From IMG/VR virus record IMGVR_UViG_3300030419_006188, positions 1 through 23,533 of that record: a DNA stretch of 23,533 bases; one strand, written 5' to 3'. This DNA is from a virus. Of this stretch, positions 15,658-22,768 are shown in pieces. Positions within the stretch are counted from its first letter, which is position 1. Every line of letters begins with the position of its first letter. The notes under the pieces are model-generated. The model made no database searches and was not told the DNA's origin. It worked only from the letters and a program-made list of their open reading frames with translations. The translations under genes and the position numbers were made by a program.

Positions 15658-16377
15658 CTATACGAAAAAAGACGACAATCCCTCCAATACTACTTCATTT
15701 TCAACCTTAGTTTTAGGATTAGTAACGGTAAGAGTATGAGATACTTTAGGCATACTCTCAAAGAACTTTTCAATCAATTTAAACTGAGATGAATTCATTT
15801 GTTCCAAGAAATCTTTTATCTCTTTTTTAGTACAATCAGCTGTAGCCCATACCTCATCTTCACTATAAATTTTATCAATACAACTTCCAATAAGAGTAAA
15901 TGAACTCTCCATAGAAGACGTTTCATTAAAATCAAAATTACTTTTAATAAACTCATCTAAAGAAGGATACTTCATCTCCATCATCAAATTATCATCTAAT
16001 TTAATCTGGGTGGAATGTCCCTCACTCTCTACAATATTAATATCATCTATATTAATAGTTACAGGAACCTGAGTTTCACCATCATCAGGGCAAATAATAT
16101 TAACATCAACTTCTTCACCAACAGACTTACCTCTGATGTTAAGGAACAAATATTCTATATCAAAAGTGGGAAGTGTTTCTACTTTAATGCCTCTGGTAAG
16201 AATACAACTCTTCAATACACTTTTAATAGCTGTAGTTATTTGTTTAGTATCTTCACTTTCTAATGCAAGAACTAAAAGTTTTTCTTCTTTAACTAAAAAG
16301 GGTCTATACTCTACTGTCTCTTTAGTGGAGGGTAACTCCAACTCATAAGTCGGAGTAGCAATCTTTGGTAAAGGCAT
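15658..16377 (-). CDS. 26: gp26 baseplate hub assembly protein
   Basis: A 239-residue protein. Residues about 24-43 (EYRPFLVKEEKLLVLALESE) and about 68-95 (LPTFDIEYLFLNIRGKSVGE) match the T4 base-plate protein family that includes gp26, which helps assemble the central hub. A CPDDGET stretch follows (about residues 101-107), as does an acidic middle with DDINIVESEG; the C-terminal half is helical (FNETSSMESSFTLIGSCIDK, then LEQMNSSQFKLIEKFFESMP). Length is close to T4 gp26. A perfect TATAAATA late promoter lies 26 bases upstream of the ATG, with AGGA about 5 bases before it, so transcription of the gp26-to-hub genes probably starts here. The next gene begins 12 bases downstream or overlaps the intergenic space if the outer ATG is used. 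Confidence 0.88.
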   Translation of the reverse strand: MPLPKIATPTYELELPSTKETVEYRPFLVKEEKLLVLALESEDTKQITTAIKSVLKSCILTRGIKVETLPTFDIEYLFLNIRGKSVGEEVDVNIICPDDGETQVPVTINIDDINIVESEGHSTQIKLDDNLMMEMKYPSLDEFIKSNFDFNETSSMESSFTLIGSCIDKIYSEDEVWATADCTKKEIKDFLEQMNSSQFKLIEKFFESMPKVSHTLTVTNPKTKVENEVVLEGLSSFFV

Positions 16378-16403
16378 AATATCCTATAACAATTCAGTAA
16401 ATT

Positions 16404-16411
16404 TATTTATA
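16404..16411 (-). promoter_or_regulatory. T4-type late promoter (TATAAATA) for gp26 and hub genes
   Basis: The minus strand reads TATAAATA exactly, 26 bases upstream of the gp26 ATG. It overlaps the stop codon of the gp54-like gene, so the two genes are likely read from separate starts. Confidence 0.8.
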
Positions 16412-17252
16412 GAGCATCTACGACCATATCACTACCCCTTCCCCTATATCTTACCCTATTAGTATTAAGAGGTAATCCTTGTCTCCTAATAGCTTGTTGA
16501 ATATCTTGACCTAATTGCCCTCTTTGTAACATCATACCACTTGCAATCCTACCTGGGGTATTGGTTGACGTGGGCTGCTGATTAGGATATGTAGGAGTAG
16601 TAGAAGTAACTGGTGTAGAAGTAGAATTGGAACTTCCTGTTAATCTTTCTTTCACATAACGAATATAAGTCATAGAAACAGTACATCTTAACAAATCACT
16701 TTGATCATATTGTACTGGCATAGAAGAAATATTAGTAGGAAATGCTCCAACAAAAGTATAATGTAAACCACTACTTGCTACATCTTTTTCAAACTTTGAT
16801 AGAAATATATTTGTTCTATATGTTTCTGGATACTTCATCCTATATCCCACATAAGGAGACTTTAAATTTGTAGGACTAGTATTTGGATTCCCATCACTCA
16901 TATAATCTAACCACCCATCAAACATTTCAATTACACCATAATCACGACCCACATAAAAAGTTAAATCCAAACTAGTATCATACATCCTTCTGTATGCCAT
17001 CTTCTCAGACACACCCATATAATCATTAGTAGCATCATGAGTAACCACAGAAGCTCCTGGAAGAGTAGCTCCAGAACACATCAATTCTATCTCATCTCCC
17101 GAAGTAGCGTAACTAAATCCTCTGGAGCTTAAAAAAGCAACCACAGCTGAAGGAGGTTGCAACTTCACTTGGTAAATTGAAGTCTGAGCAATATTTAAAA
17201 TTCTACTTTTTATTTGACTAGTAGTAATTCTGTTTGGGGCGTAACCAGCCAT
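16407..17252 (-). CDS. gp54-like baseplate/tail tube initiator
   Basis: A 281-residue protein, beta-rich in its first 210 residues. The region about residues 139-210 (YVGYRMKYPETYRTNIFLSK, then HYTFVGAFPTNISSMPVQYD, then LLRCTVSMTYIRYVKER) follows the tail-tube fold pattern of T4 gp19 and gp54, where an A-F-P-T-x-I-x-x-x-x-x-x-Y-x-x-x-D segment precedes a final strand. The C-terminal 70 residues are a Ser/Thr/Pro-rich linker plus a basic tail. In T4 gp54 sits on gp48 and starts polymerisation of the tail tube. Given that gp48 and gp53 lie on the opposite strand close by, gp54 is the most natural assignment, though it could be a tail-tube paralogue. It is the first gene of the leftward block. 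No clear late promoter was found upstream. Confidence 0.6.
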   Translation of the reverse strand: MAGYAPNRITTSQIKSRILNIAQTSIYQVKLQPPSAVVAFLSSRGFSYATSGDEIELMCSGATLPGASVVTHDATNDYMGVSEKMAYRRMYDTSLDLTFYVGRDYGVIEMFDGWLDYMSDGNPNTSPTNLKSPYVGYRMKYPETYRTNIFLSKFEKDVASSGLHYTFVGAFPTNISSMPVQYDQSDLLRCTVSMTYIRYVKERLTGSSNSTSTPVTSTTPTYPNQQPTSTNTPGRIASGMMLQRGQLGQDIQQAIRRQGLPLNTNRVRYRGRGSDMVVDAL

Positions 17253-17289
17253 CTATAAATAATTTTAATTCCTATACTATGTAGCTCCA
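17253..17289. other. Divergent intergenic strand switch
   Basis: This 37-base gap separates the leftward gp54-like gene from the rightward gp4 gene. It holds a perfect late promoter pointing right and no equally good element pointing left. The leftward gene may be served by a promoter inside gp4 or by a form I did not recognise. Confidence 0.7.
17254..17261 (+). promoter_or_regulatory. T4-type late promoter (TATAAATA) for gp4 operon
   Basis: The plus strand reads TATAAATA exactly, 28 bases upstream of the gp4 ATG. Spacing matches the other late promoters in this window. No good Shine-Dalgarno follows it, so the leader is very short and may be translated weakly. Confidence 0.82.
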
Positions 17290-17751
17290 ATGCCACGTGA
17301 TTCTAAGTATCATCAGGGATTATTTCACCCACGTAACCCTAAAAAATACCTAGGAGATGTGAGAAATATAATCTATAGGAGTAGCTGGGAACTTAGATTC
17401 TTACAGTGGTGTGATAGTAATGATAATATTATTGAATATGCTTCTGAGGAATTTTCTATTCCTTATCTCTCACCCTTAGATAATCGTCCTCATCGTTATT
17501 ATCCAGACTTTTTAATTAAAGTTAAAGAATCTGCTGGTGTAATAAAGAAGTATGTCATTGAGGTAAAACCCAAAAGACAAACCCAACCACCAAAGAAAAG
17601 ATCTAGGGTTACCAAATCATATATTAGTGAATGTAAAACCTATGAGCTCAACCAAGCTAAATGGAAGTATGCTAGAGAATTCTGTAAGGATAACTCTTTA
17701 GAATTCAAAATCATAACTGAAGATCAACTATGGAACAAGAAGAGTATCTAG
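17290..17751 (+). CDS. 4: gp4 head completion protein (PD-(D/E)XK-like)
   Basis: A 153-residue protein matching the T4 gp4 (also called gp50/65) head-completion family, which stabilises DNA-filled heads before tail joining. The start HPRNPKKYLGDVRNIIYRSS is typical. The sequence also shows the order of a restriction-endonuclease fold: E34 (in SSWELRF), D73 (in YYPDFLI), and E91-x-K93 (in YVIEVKPK). The C-terminal part is basic and helical (KSYISECKTYELNQAKWKYA). A nuclease activity on packaged or unpackaged DNA ends is therefore plausible. Length is near that of T4 gp4. It has a late promoter just upstream, and the next gene starts 22 bases before its stop. Confidence in the family is high; catalytic activity is an inference from motif order. 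Confidence 0.88.
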   Translation: MPRDSKYHQGLFHPRNPKKYLGDVRNIIYRSSWELRFLQWCDSNDNIIEYASEEFSIPYLSPLDNRPHRYYPDFLIKVKESAGVIKKYVIEVKPKRQTQPPKKRSRVTKSYISECKTYELNQAKWKYAREFCKDNSLEFKIITEDQLWNKKSI

Positions 17752-18086
17752 AAACTACAGAGAATAGATTAGAACATGTAGTCAGTGACATCATAGCCAT
17801 GAATGATGCTGATGATAGAATGATGGCTATCATGGAAACACTGAATGATACTGTTGTGACAGTTCCAGATGTTGGAAGATATTATACCTTTATATACGAT
17901 CCTAAAACTCCTAGGATTCGTTATGATCAATTCCCATTGATTGCTTGTGTAGGGTTGTTTAGATGGGGATTTAGGGGAATTAACTATCATTGGCAACAAT
18001 CAATAGGTAATTTATATCAAGCCTTTCCTATGGAAATAAATGATTTACGTTCTATCCCTTATCAAAATTTCAAGATAAATAACTAA
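17730..18086 (+). CDS. Conserved hypothetical protein between gp4 and gp48
   Basis: A 118-residue protein starting MEQEEYLETTENRLEHVVSD with an acidic helical N-terminal part (1-45) that is probably amphipathic. The rest has the pattern GRYYTFIYDPKTPRIRYDQF followed by PLIACVGLFRWGFRGINYHW (about residues 50-90). This pattern of Y-x-F-x-Y-x-P-K-T...Y-D-x-F-P-L-I...G-x-N-x-H-x is one I associate with a family found repeatedly in marine T4-like phage genomes near baseplate and head-completion genes, but I cannot name a role. The start overlaps gp4 by 22 bases, which suggests translational coupling. It is probably a late virion or assembly protein. No catalytic residues are evident. Confidence 0.8.
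   Translation: MEQEEYLETTENRLEHVVSDIIAMNDADDRMMAIMETLNDTVVTVPDVGRYYTFIYDPKTPRIRYDQFPLIACVGLFRWGFRGINYHWQQSIGNLYQAFPMEINDLRSIPYQNFKINN
18074..18081 (+). promoter_or_regulatory. T4-type late promoter (GATAAATA) for gp48-gp53
   Basis: The plus strand reads GATAAATA at the end of the preceding gene, 26 bases before the gp48 ATG. The same variant is used before the large structural gene at the left end of the window. Confidence 0.7.
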
Positions 18087-18107
18087 CACAGACTATATGC
18101 ATATCTA

Positions 18108-19526
18108 ATGGCAATAGAAAATAGAACAAGAATATGGAATGGTCTGCGCGTCTATGAGTCTATCGATACGACAACTGGACAAATACAATTATATGGATCA
18201 ACTGCCGACAGAACTGCAGGTACAGGAGTTTTAGCAACATCTCCACCCAATGCCCAAGTAGGTACTCCAGATCAGGGAAGGAATTGGGAAATAACTGATG
18301 CTACCACCTTTACACGTCTATACAATAATAGAAGAGGAGCAGGTAGAGGACAACAATTATCTACAAGTGCATTTACAAATCAATTCTTTAATAACGGAAG
18401 AAACTTATTTAATACTGATAGAGCCACTGTATTAAATGATCAATCAGCAGATTTAAGAACCTATTTTTCCAACACACTAGGAATACCAGGAGTTATACAC
18501 CCAACCTCACGTAATATCGTCAATGCATCTGGGAGTTCTTCTTCTAATCCAATTTTTGGATCCACTCAATCAACTTTAACCGATGGATCAACCCCAATAG
18601 CTACCAATATAAATGCTGCTCCTACTGCGGGAAGGCTAGCCAATTATACAGGTATTAGAAGGTATCCAGAACAAAATCTATCGGATTATGGATATGATTA
18701 TATCCAATTGCAAGCTTATGAATATGTTGGATCCTTACAGGGAGCAGGAGGATCAGGATCAACTAACAGATTTCAAGGTCAACCAAAGACCACCATCCAA
18801 CTTCCAATGCAACCCAATTTGTCAGAAACAAACGCTACTGGATGGAATGAAGACACAGCCAATCTTATTCAATTAGCAGCTGGTGCTGCAGCTCAAAAAA
18901 CTATGGGTGACCTGGCCACCGCAGAAGGAGCTGTGGCTGGTGGAGCAGCTGCTCTAGCGGGTGGTGGGGGAGCAGTTATGGCAGGAGTTGCAGGTAAAGC
19001 AATCTTTGAAACTACAAAAAATCTATCTGGAGTTGTATCAGATCCAGCAACCATACCAGGAGTAGCTGGTTATTTTGCGGGACAAGCTGTAGGAGCTAAT
19101 ATATTAGGGAGAAGTACAGGACAAGTAATTAATCCCAATCTTGAATTACTTTTTAATGGTCCTAAATTAAGAACATTTTCTTTCAATTTTCCCCTGACAC
19201 CCAGAACTGATAATGAAGCAGAAACAATCCGAAGAATGATTAAAGACTTCAAACAATACATGGCTCCCAAACAAACCACAGGAAATCTATTTTTAGATCC
19301 CCCATGTCTTTGGAAACTGGAGTATATTTACAATGGAGGAAGCGCCCATCCCTGGATGAATAAATTTAAACCATGTGCCTTAACAAGCTTTGGAGTAGAC
19401 TATACACCTGATGGTTCTTACATGACTTATGATGATGGTTCTATGACTGCTTATAGAATAGCTTTAGCATTCAGTGAAATTGAACCTATATATTCTAACG
19501 AATACCAAAATAACACCTTCCAGTAA
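18108..19526 (+). CDS. 48: gp48 baseplate tail tube cap
   Basis: A 472-residue protein. The C-terminal region (about 345-470) matches T4 gp48, the cap that joins baseplate to tail tube: LELLFNGPKLRTFSFNFPLT, then DNEAETIRRMIKDFKQYMAP, HPWMNKFKPCALTSFGVDYT and PDGSYMTYDDGSMTAYRIAL. The first 230 residues are a less conserved, Thr/Asn/Gln-rich region with NNRRGAGRGQQ; about 250-330 is Ala/Gly-rich and hydrophobic (VAGGAAALAGGGGAVMAGVA), which may be a helix packed inside the assembly or could touch a membrane. It is longer than T4 gp48. A late promoter lies 26 bases upstream; no strong Shine-Dalgarno. The stop shares a base with the gp53 start (TAATG), linking production of cap and wedge. Confidence 0.92.
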   Translation: MAIENRTRIWNGLRVYESIDTTTGQIQLYGSTADRTAGTGVLATSPPNAQVGTPDQGRNWEITDATTFTRLYNNRRGAGRGQQLSTSAFTNQFFNNGRNLFNTDRATVLNDQSADLRTYFSNTLGIPGVIHPTSRNIVNASGSSSSNPIFGSTQSTLTDGSTPIATNINAAPTAGRLANYTGIRRYPEQNLSDYGYDYIQLQAYEYVGSLQGAGGSGSTNRFQGQPKTTIQLPMQPNLSETNATGWNEDTANLIQLAAGAAAQKTMGDLATAEGAVAGGAAALAGGGGAVMAGVAGKAIFETTKNLSGVVSDPATIPGVAGYFAGQAVGANILGRSTGQVINPNLELLFNGPKLRTFSFNFPLTPRTDNEAETIRRMIKDFKQYMAPKQTTGNLFLDPPCLWKLEYIYNGGSAHPWMNKFKPCALTSFGVDYTPDGSYMTYDDGSMTAYRIALAFSEIEPIYSNEYQNNTFQ

Positions 19527-20197
19527 TGGCAAAGCCCTACTTCAGATACGTACCAGACTTTGATTACGTCAGTAGGCTTACTGATGCTAAGAGTATATCG
19601 GACTATGTACGTACTAAAAATCTTTTTAAAAGAGCCAAACTAAGACCAGATATCTTTGAAAATCTCAATCACTTTACAAAATACAAAATTATTGGAGATG
19701 ATAGACCAGACAATGTAGCTTATGAAGTATATGGAGATCAAAATTTAGATTGGTTAATAATGTTATCTAATAATATTATTAATCTAGAGAATGAATGGCC
19801 AATGGAACAAACAGCTTTCCATAATTATCTACTTAAAAAATATAGAACAAACGCCAAAATATATTCAGTCCGTCATTATGAAACAGCAGAATTAAAAGAT
19901 AGTACAGGAAAAATTGTAGTTCCCAAAGGACTAGAAGTTCCTTCAGATTTTTCTATTACCTACTATGATTCTGGAAGAGGAGTAGAAGATGAAGTAGTAA
20001 ACAGTGCTGTAGCTGTTACTAACTACACCTACGAAGATAGAATACAAGAAAATAAAAGAAACATCTTCCTTCTTAAGGATAGATATGTTGGTCTTGTTAT
20101 AGAAGATCTTAAAGAAATCATGCCATATAAAAAGGGCTCTACTCAATTTGTGAGTAAAACCCTGGCTAGAGGAGAAAATATTAGATTATATAATTAA
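19526..20197 (+). CDS. 53: gp53 baseplate wedge subunit
   Basis: A 223-residue protein matching the gp53 wedge family. In T4, gp53 joins the six wedges around the hub. The start (AKPYFRYVPDFDYVSRLTDA) and the segment AYEVYGDQNLDWLIMLSNNI (residues about 68-87), with INLENEWPM after it, match the T4 pattern of a gene product with an AIYGNPQLYWVLL-type segment. The C-terminal part (about 175-215) is a helix with ENKRNIFLLKDRYVGLVIED and LKEIMPYKKG. Length is slightly above T4 gp53. It shares the TAATG overlap with gp48. The stop is 72 bases from the convergent gp32 gene. Confidence 0.88.
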   Translation: MAKPYFRYVPDFDYVSRLTDAKSISDYVRTKNLFKRAKLRPDIFENLNHFTKYKIIGDDRPDNVAYEVYGDQNLDWLIMLSNNIINLENEWPMEQTAFHNYLLKKYRTNAKIYSVRHYETAELKDSTGKIVVPKGLEVPSDFSITYYDSGRGVEDEVVNSAVAVTNYTYEDRIQENKRNIFLLKDRYVGLVIEDLKEIMPYKKGSTQFVSKTLARGENIRLYN

Positions 20198-20225
20198 AAA
20201 AACTAATAGGGTCAAAAAAATACCC
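20196..20225 (-). terminator. Possible terminator in the convergent gp53/gp32 gap
   Basis: The gap is 72 bases between two converging genes. A GGGT/ACCC stem with a 9-base A-rich loop lies at 20209-20225, followed on the minus strand by TATTAG and seven T. The stem is short. On the plus strand an ATTTT follows less convincingly. It probably ends the gp32 transcript and perhaps also that of gp53. Confidence 0.4.
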
Positions 20226-20236
20226 AGGATAATTTT

Positions 20237-20270
20237 CCCCCGATTTTGGAATTAAAAGTTGAATTTCCCT
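20237..20270 (-). repeat. 34-base dispersed repeat, copy B (3' end of gp32)
   Basis: This matches 3093-3126 at 31 of 34 bases, with the stop-codon-proximal 17 bases identical. The copy begins at the TGA of gp32 and includes GGGAAATTCAACTTTTA followed by CGGGGG. Downstream of both copies is a GGGGGAAAA stretch and a T7 tract. No hairpin is conserved between the two copies. Confidence 0.85.
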
Positions 20271-21193
20271 CAGGACTCAGCAAGTTTAGCAAAGTAACTC
20301 ATTGGATCTTCTTCCTCTGAATCATCTTCTACTTTCTTACTGTCCTTATAACTCTGTTCGAGTTTCTGAAGTACTTCCTCTTCTGATACTCTCTTCTGTT
20401 CTTGCTGAACAGTAGTATCATAATCCAACTCCTCTGTGGTTACCCTTTGAGGAGCTTTACGACCTAACACATAATCCAAACGCTTCTTCAGATCATCGTA
20501 GGACTTAAATTGATCAGCAGCTACAAAAGCTTGAAGAGAATGCTCCTTCTTCCAGATTGATTCTAGAGCGTCATCATCATCCAACAAAGGACCTGGAGTA
20601 TCAAACTCAGACTTATCATAATTCCAGAAACCATCCTTCTTCTGGAGCTTTAACTTAAAGTTAGCACCTGCCCAGAAGTCAAAGGGATTGATTGGAGTTT
20701 CATCCTCAAACTCTGGTTGCATTGCACCCATAATCTTGTCAAAGATCTTCTTACCAAACTTGTAAAGAAAAACATTCCCCTCGTTCTGAGGGTTAGCTGG
20801 ATCTTTTACAACATAGATGTTTGCATAGAAGGATAACTTACGCTTTTGCTTTCGTACAGTATCTTTATCTTTATCATTCCCACTGTTCCACAACTCACGA
20901 TTCAATTCTCCAAGAGGATCTTTTTGGTTAATGGTAGTGAGAGAGTTCTCAATATACCATCCACCAGGTCCTTGGAATGCGTGTGAAAACAGCTTAACCC
21001 ATGGCAAATCTTCTCCGTCAGGAGCAGGGAGGAATCGGATAACGGCATAACCATTACCACTCTTATCCATTTCTGGTTTCCAGAGCCTATCATCAGCCCC
21101 TCCACCAGTGTTATTCATCTTCTCGACTTCCTTGACTAGTTTGCTAGTTAAAGAGCCCAAAGAGCTTTGCTTTTTAAGGTCGGAAAAACCCAT
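20270..21193 (-). CDS. 32: gp32 single-stranded DNA-binding protein
   Basis: A 307-residue protein. N-terminal KKQSS (7-11) fits the Lys/Arg3-Ser/Thr2 type LAST motif needed for cooperative binding in T4 gp32. The core (about residues 35-225) shows GYAVIRFLPAPDGEDLPWVK, RKLSFYANIYVVKDPANPQN, EGNVFLYKFGKKIFDKIMGA and WAGANFKLKLQKKDGFWNYD, all typical of the family. The C-terminal tail is acidic (VEDDSEEEDPMSYFAKLAES), as needed for contacts with other replication proteins. No cysteine is present, so the T4 zinc site is absent. It lies downstream of DUF1825 and gp59, with GAGG 8 bases before the start. The TGA overlaps a 34-base repeat shared with the 74-residue gene. Confidence 0.95.
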   Translation of the reverse strand: MGFSDLKKQSSLGSLTSKLVKEVEKMNNTGGGADDRLWKPEMDKSGNGYAVIRFLPAPDGEDLPWVKLFSHAFQGPGGWYIENSLTTINQKDPLGELNRELWNSGNDKDKDTVRKQKRKLSFYANIYVVKDPANPQNEGNVFLYKFGKKIFDKIMGAMQPEFEDETPINPFDFWAGANFKLKLQKKDGFWNYDKSEFDTPGPLLDDDDALESIWKKEHSLQAFVAADQFKSYDDLKKRLDYVLGRKAPQRVTTEELDYDTTVQQEQKRVSEEEVLQKLEQSYKDSKKVEDDSEEEDPMSYFAKLAES

Positions 21194-21244
21194 TTGTATA
21201 CCTCGTATTAAATGTATTTGGCTTGTGTGTACTCTGTTATCTTA

Positions 21245-21589
21245 TCACTGGGGCGATCCTTTGTCAATATGATTTCTCATATGTTCAATCATTTTAAACA
21301 TATTCTTAAAGGTATCACCTAAATCAACACCTGGAGGAAACCCCATGTCCTGTGCTTGCTTCTGAAGCATATTTTTCATCTCTTTGGCTTTAGGATCATC
21401 AGATAATTTCAATCTATGATAGAAAATGTTCTGTTTATGTAACAATTTCTCTAGATTTTTAATCTGTTCTAATTGTTCACCCTGAGGTAGAGTTTGAAAA
21501 TTAAAAAAGTTAACAAAAACTGTTTCTTGCAACTTTTCAATTTCTCTCAGTTCTTCCTGTACCAGTTCTGATTGGAAAAATTCACTCAT
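21245..21589 (-). CDS. DUF1825-like protein
   Basis: A 114-residue, largely helical, acidic protein starting MSEFFQSELVQEELREIEKL and followed by FVNFFNFQTLPQGEQLEQIK. The F-x-S-E-x-V-Q-E-E start, the LEKLLHKQNIFYHRLKLSDD stretch (about 46-65) and the DMGFPPGVDLGDTF segment fit DUF1825, a family of cyanobacteria and their phages, as I remember it. Molecular function is not known to me. It overlaps gp59 by four bases (ATGA) and precedes gp32 by 51 bases, so it belongs to the replication operon. Membership in a host-shared family points to a cyanobacterial host. It may have been acquired from a host. Confidence 0.75.
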   Translation of the reverse strand: MSEFFQSELVQEELREIEKLQETVFVNFFNFQTLPQGEQLEQIKNLEKLLHKQNIFYHRLKLSDDPKAKEMKNMLQKQAQDMGFPPGVDLGDTFKNMFKMIEHMRNHIDKGSPQ

Positions 21590-22185
21590 AGCACAATCTC
21601 TTTCAAGATTTTTTTATAACGGAATACATCTATATTTAGGAAAGAATTATACTTTTCCATTCTTAAAGAAAGAAACTTCCATACTGGATCACCCAACTTC
21701 TTATCAAAATCTTTCTTAAATCCAAGGATCTTTTCCAAGATAAGAAAAGTCTCTAGAGAAATGTTACCTTGTAAATGTTCCTTTACTATATCAGGATGTT
21801 TGGTTCCTTTTATCTCAAACATCTCATCAAATTTTTTACCTCCAAAAACCTTCCCAATCTCCTCTTTAAAAACATAAGATAAAGATTGAGTTCTCTTCTT
21901 CCAATTAGTATAATTCTTCTCTCCATTCCTCATGATCTCACCAATCCATAAGGCTTGAGGATCATCACAAGAAACAAAATTAGCAACAAAGAAATCTATA
22001 ACTTCCTCATCATTCTTCTGTCTACTTATCTTCTCAAAGAAAAATCTATCCTTACGTTTATAAAACGATTCAACAGAAGCCCGAGACTTTCCACAGTATT
22101 TTATATAATCATACTTCTCCTTAGTAAAATGATTCTTCAATCCCAAATAGGATTTATAAGTTTCAAAGGGATTCACCTTAAGCAT
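21586..22185 (-). CDS. 59: gp59 loader of the gp41 replicative helicase
   Basis: A 199-residue, helical, basic protein starting MLKVNPFETYKSYLGLKNHF. The pattern YDYIKYCGKSRASVESFYKR followed by KDRFFFEKIS (about residues 24-55) matches the T4 gp59 N-terminal domain (Y-D-V-I-K-Y-N...R-R-D-K-Y-F-F-Q-K). It continues with FFVANFVSCDDPQALWIGEI and, near the C-terminus, ISLETFLILEKILGFKKDFD and FLNIDVFRYKKILKE, also as in T4. gp59 binds gp32-coated forked DNA and loads gp41. I choose the ATG at 22185 with GGAG 5 bases upstream; a TTG four codons earlier would give a longer overlap with the previous gene. It is flanked by the 2OG oxygenase and DUF1825 genes, both overlapping by a few bases. Confidence 0.9.
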   Translation of the reverse strand: MLKVNPFETYKSYLGLKNHFTKEKYDYIKYCGKSRASVESFYKRKDRFFFEKISRQKNDEEVIDFFVANFVSCDDPQALWIGEIMRNGEKNYTNWKKRTQSLSYVFKEEIGKVFGGKKFDEMFEIKGTKHPDIVKEHLQGNISLETFLILEKILGFKKDFDKKLGDPVWKFLSLRMEKYNSFLNIDVFRYKKILKEIVL

Positions 22186-22768
22186 TCTGCTCCACAATAT
22201 TAAAAGCTAAAGTAATTCTTTCTTTACTAATAGTCTGTGGTTCTACATGATGAAGAACCTGACTAGGGAACATTACCATTGTTCCATCTAATCCTTTATA
22301 CCCACAATCATACTCATCAAAATGAGTAGGGTGGCCATGGTTTTTATAGTATATGACTCCGGACAACTTTCCTGCATGGTTGTGTGTAGGATTATCATCT
22401 CCCTTATATGCAAAGTTAGTCCAGATATCATACCCATCAAAGTGTCCGTCCCACTTTCTTAATTTAAAATCTCTATGAGTCTTTCCCATTCCCCAATACT
22501 TGGCAGCTATTCTTAACGTCCATGCCAACCAAAAAGATTTCTCAATTAAATGAGGAGAAATAGAACACTGATATGAATTATGTGGCTTACCATCCATAGC
22601 AAGATACCCTACATTCTCGTGGGCTTTCAATTCTGCTAAGGGACTATTCTTAAACTTCTTACTTTCATTTACCCATACATCAAGTTCTTTTTGAATCTGT
22701 CTAGGGATATTAAAAGCTAATACAGGCACATTAGGTGCCAATTTATAAGAATCTAAAAAAGTATTCAT
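22178..22768 (-). CDS. 2-oxoglutarate/Fe(II)-dependent oxygenase (putative)
   Basis: A 196-residue protein. The C-terminal half matches the 2OG-Fe(II) oxygenase family common in cyanophages: IWTNFAYKGDDNPTHNHAGK, then LSGVIYYKN, then DGTMVMFPSQVLHHVEPQTI and ERITLAFNI. Probable iron ligands are H129 or H131 and H173 or H174; R184 fits the 2-oxoglutarate-binding arginine. An acidic ligand is not obvious at the usual His-x-Asp spacing. The N-terminal half is variable. Substrate is unknown; family members hydroxylate proteins, small molecules or nucleic acids. It overlaps gp33 upstream by four bases (ATGA) and gp59 downstream by eight, so it is co-expressed with the replication and late-transcription genes. 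Confidence 0.8.
   Translation of the reverse strand: MNTFLDSYKLAPNVPVLAFNIPRQIQKELDVWVNESKKFKNSPLAELKAHENVGYLAMDGKPHNSYQCSISPHLIEKSFWLAWTLRIAAKYWGMGKTHRDFKLRKWDGHFDGYDIWTNFAYKGDDNPTHNHAGKLSGVIYYKNHGHPTHFDEYDCGYKGLDGTMVMFPSQVLHHVEPQTISKERITLAFNIVEQNA

Noticed and set aside
17269-17280. TATACT sequence on the plus strand as a host-type -10
   Set aside because: It has no -35 and lies in the leader of a perfect late promoter.
22186-22197. TTG start for gp59
   Set aside because: A normal ATG with GGAG five bases upstream lies four codons later and gives a shorter overlap.
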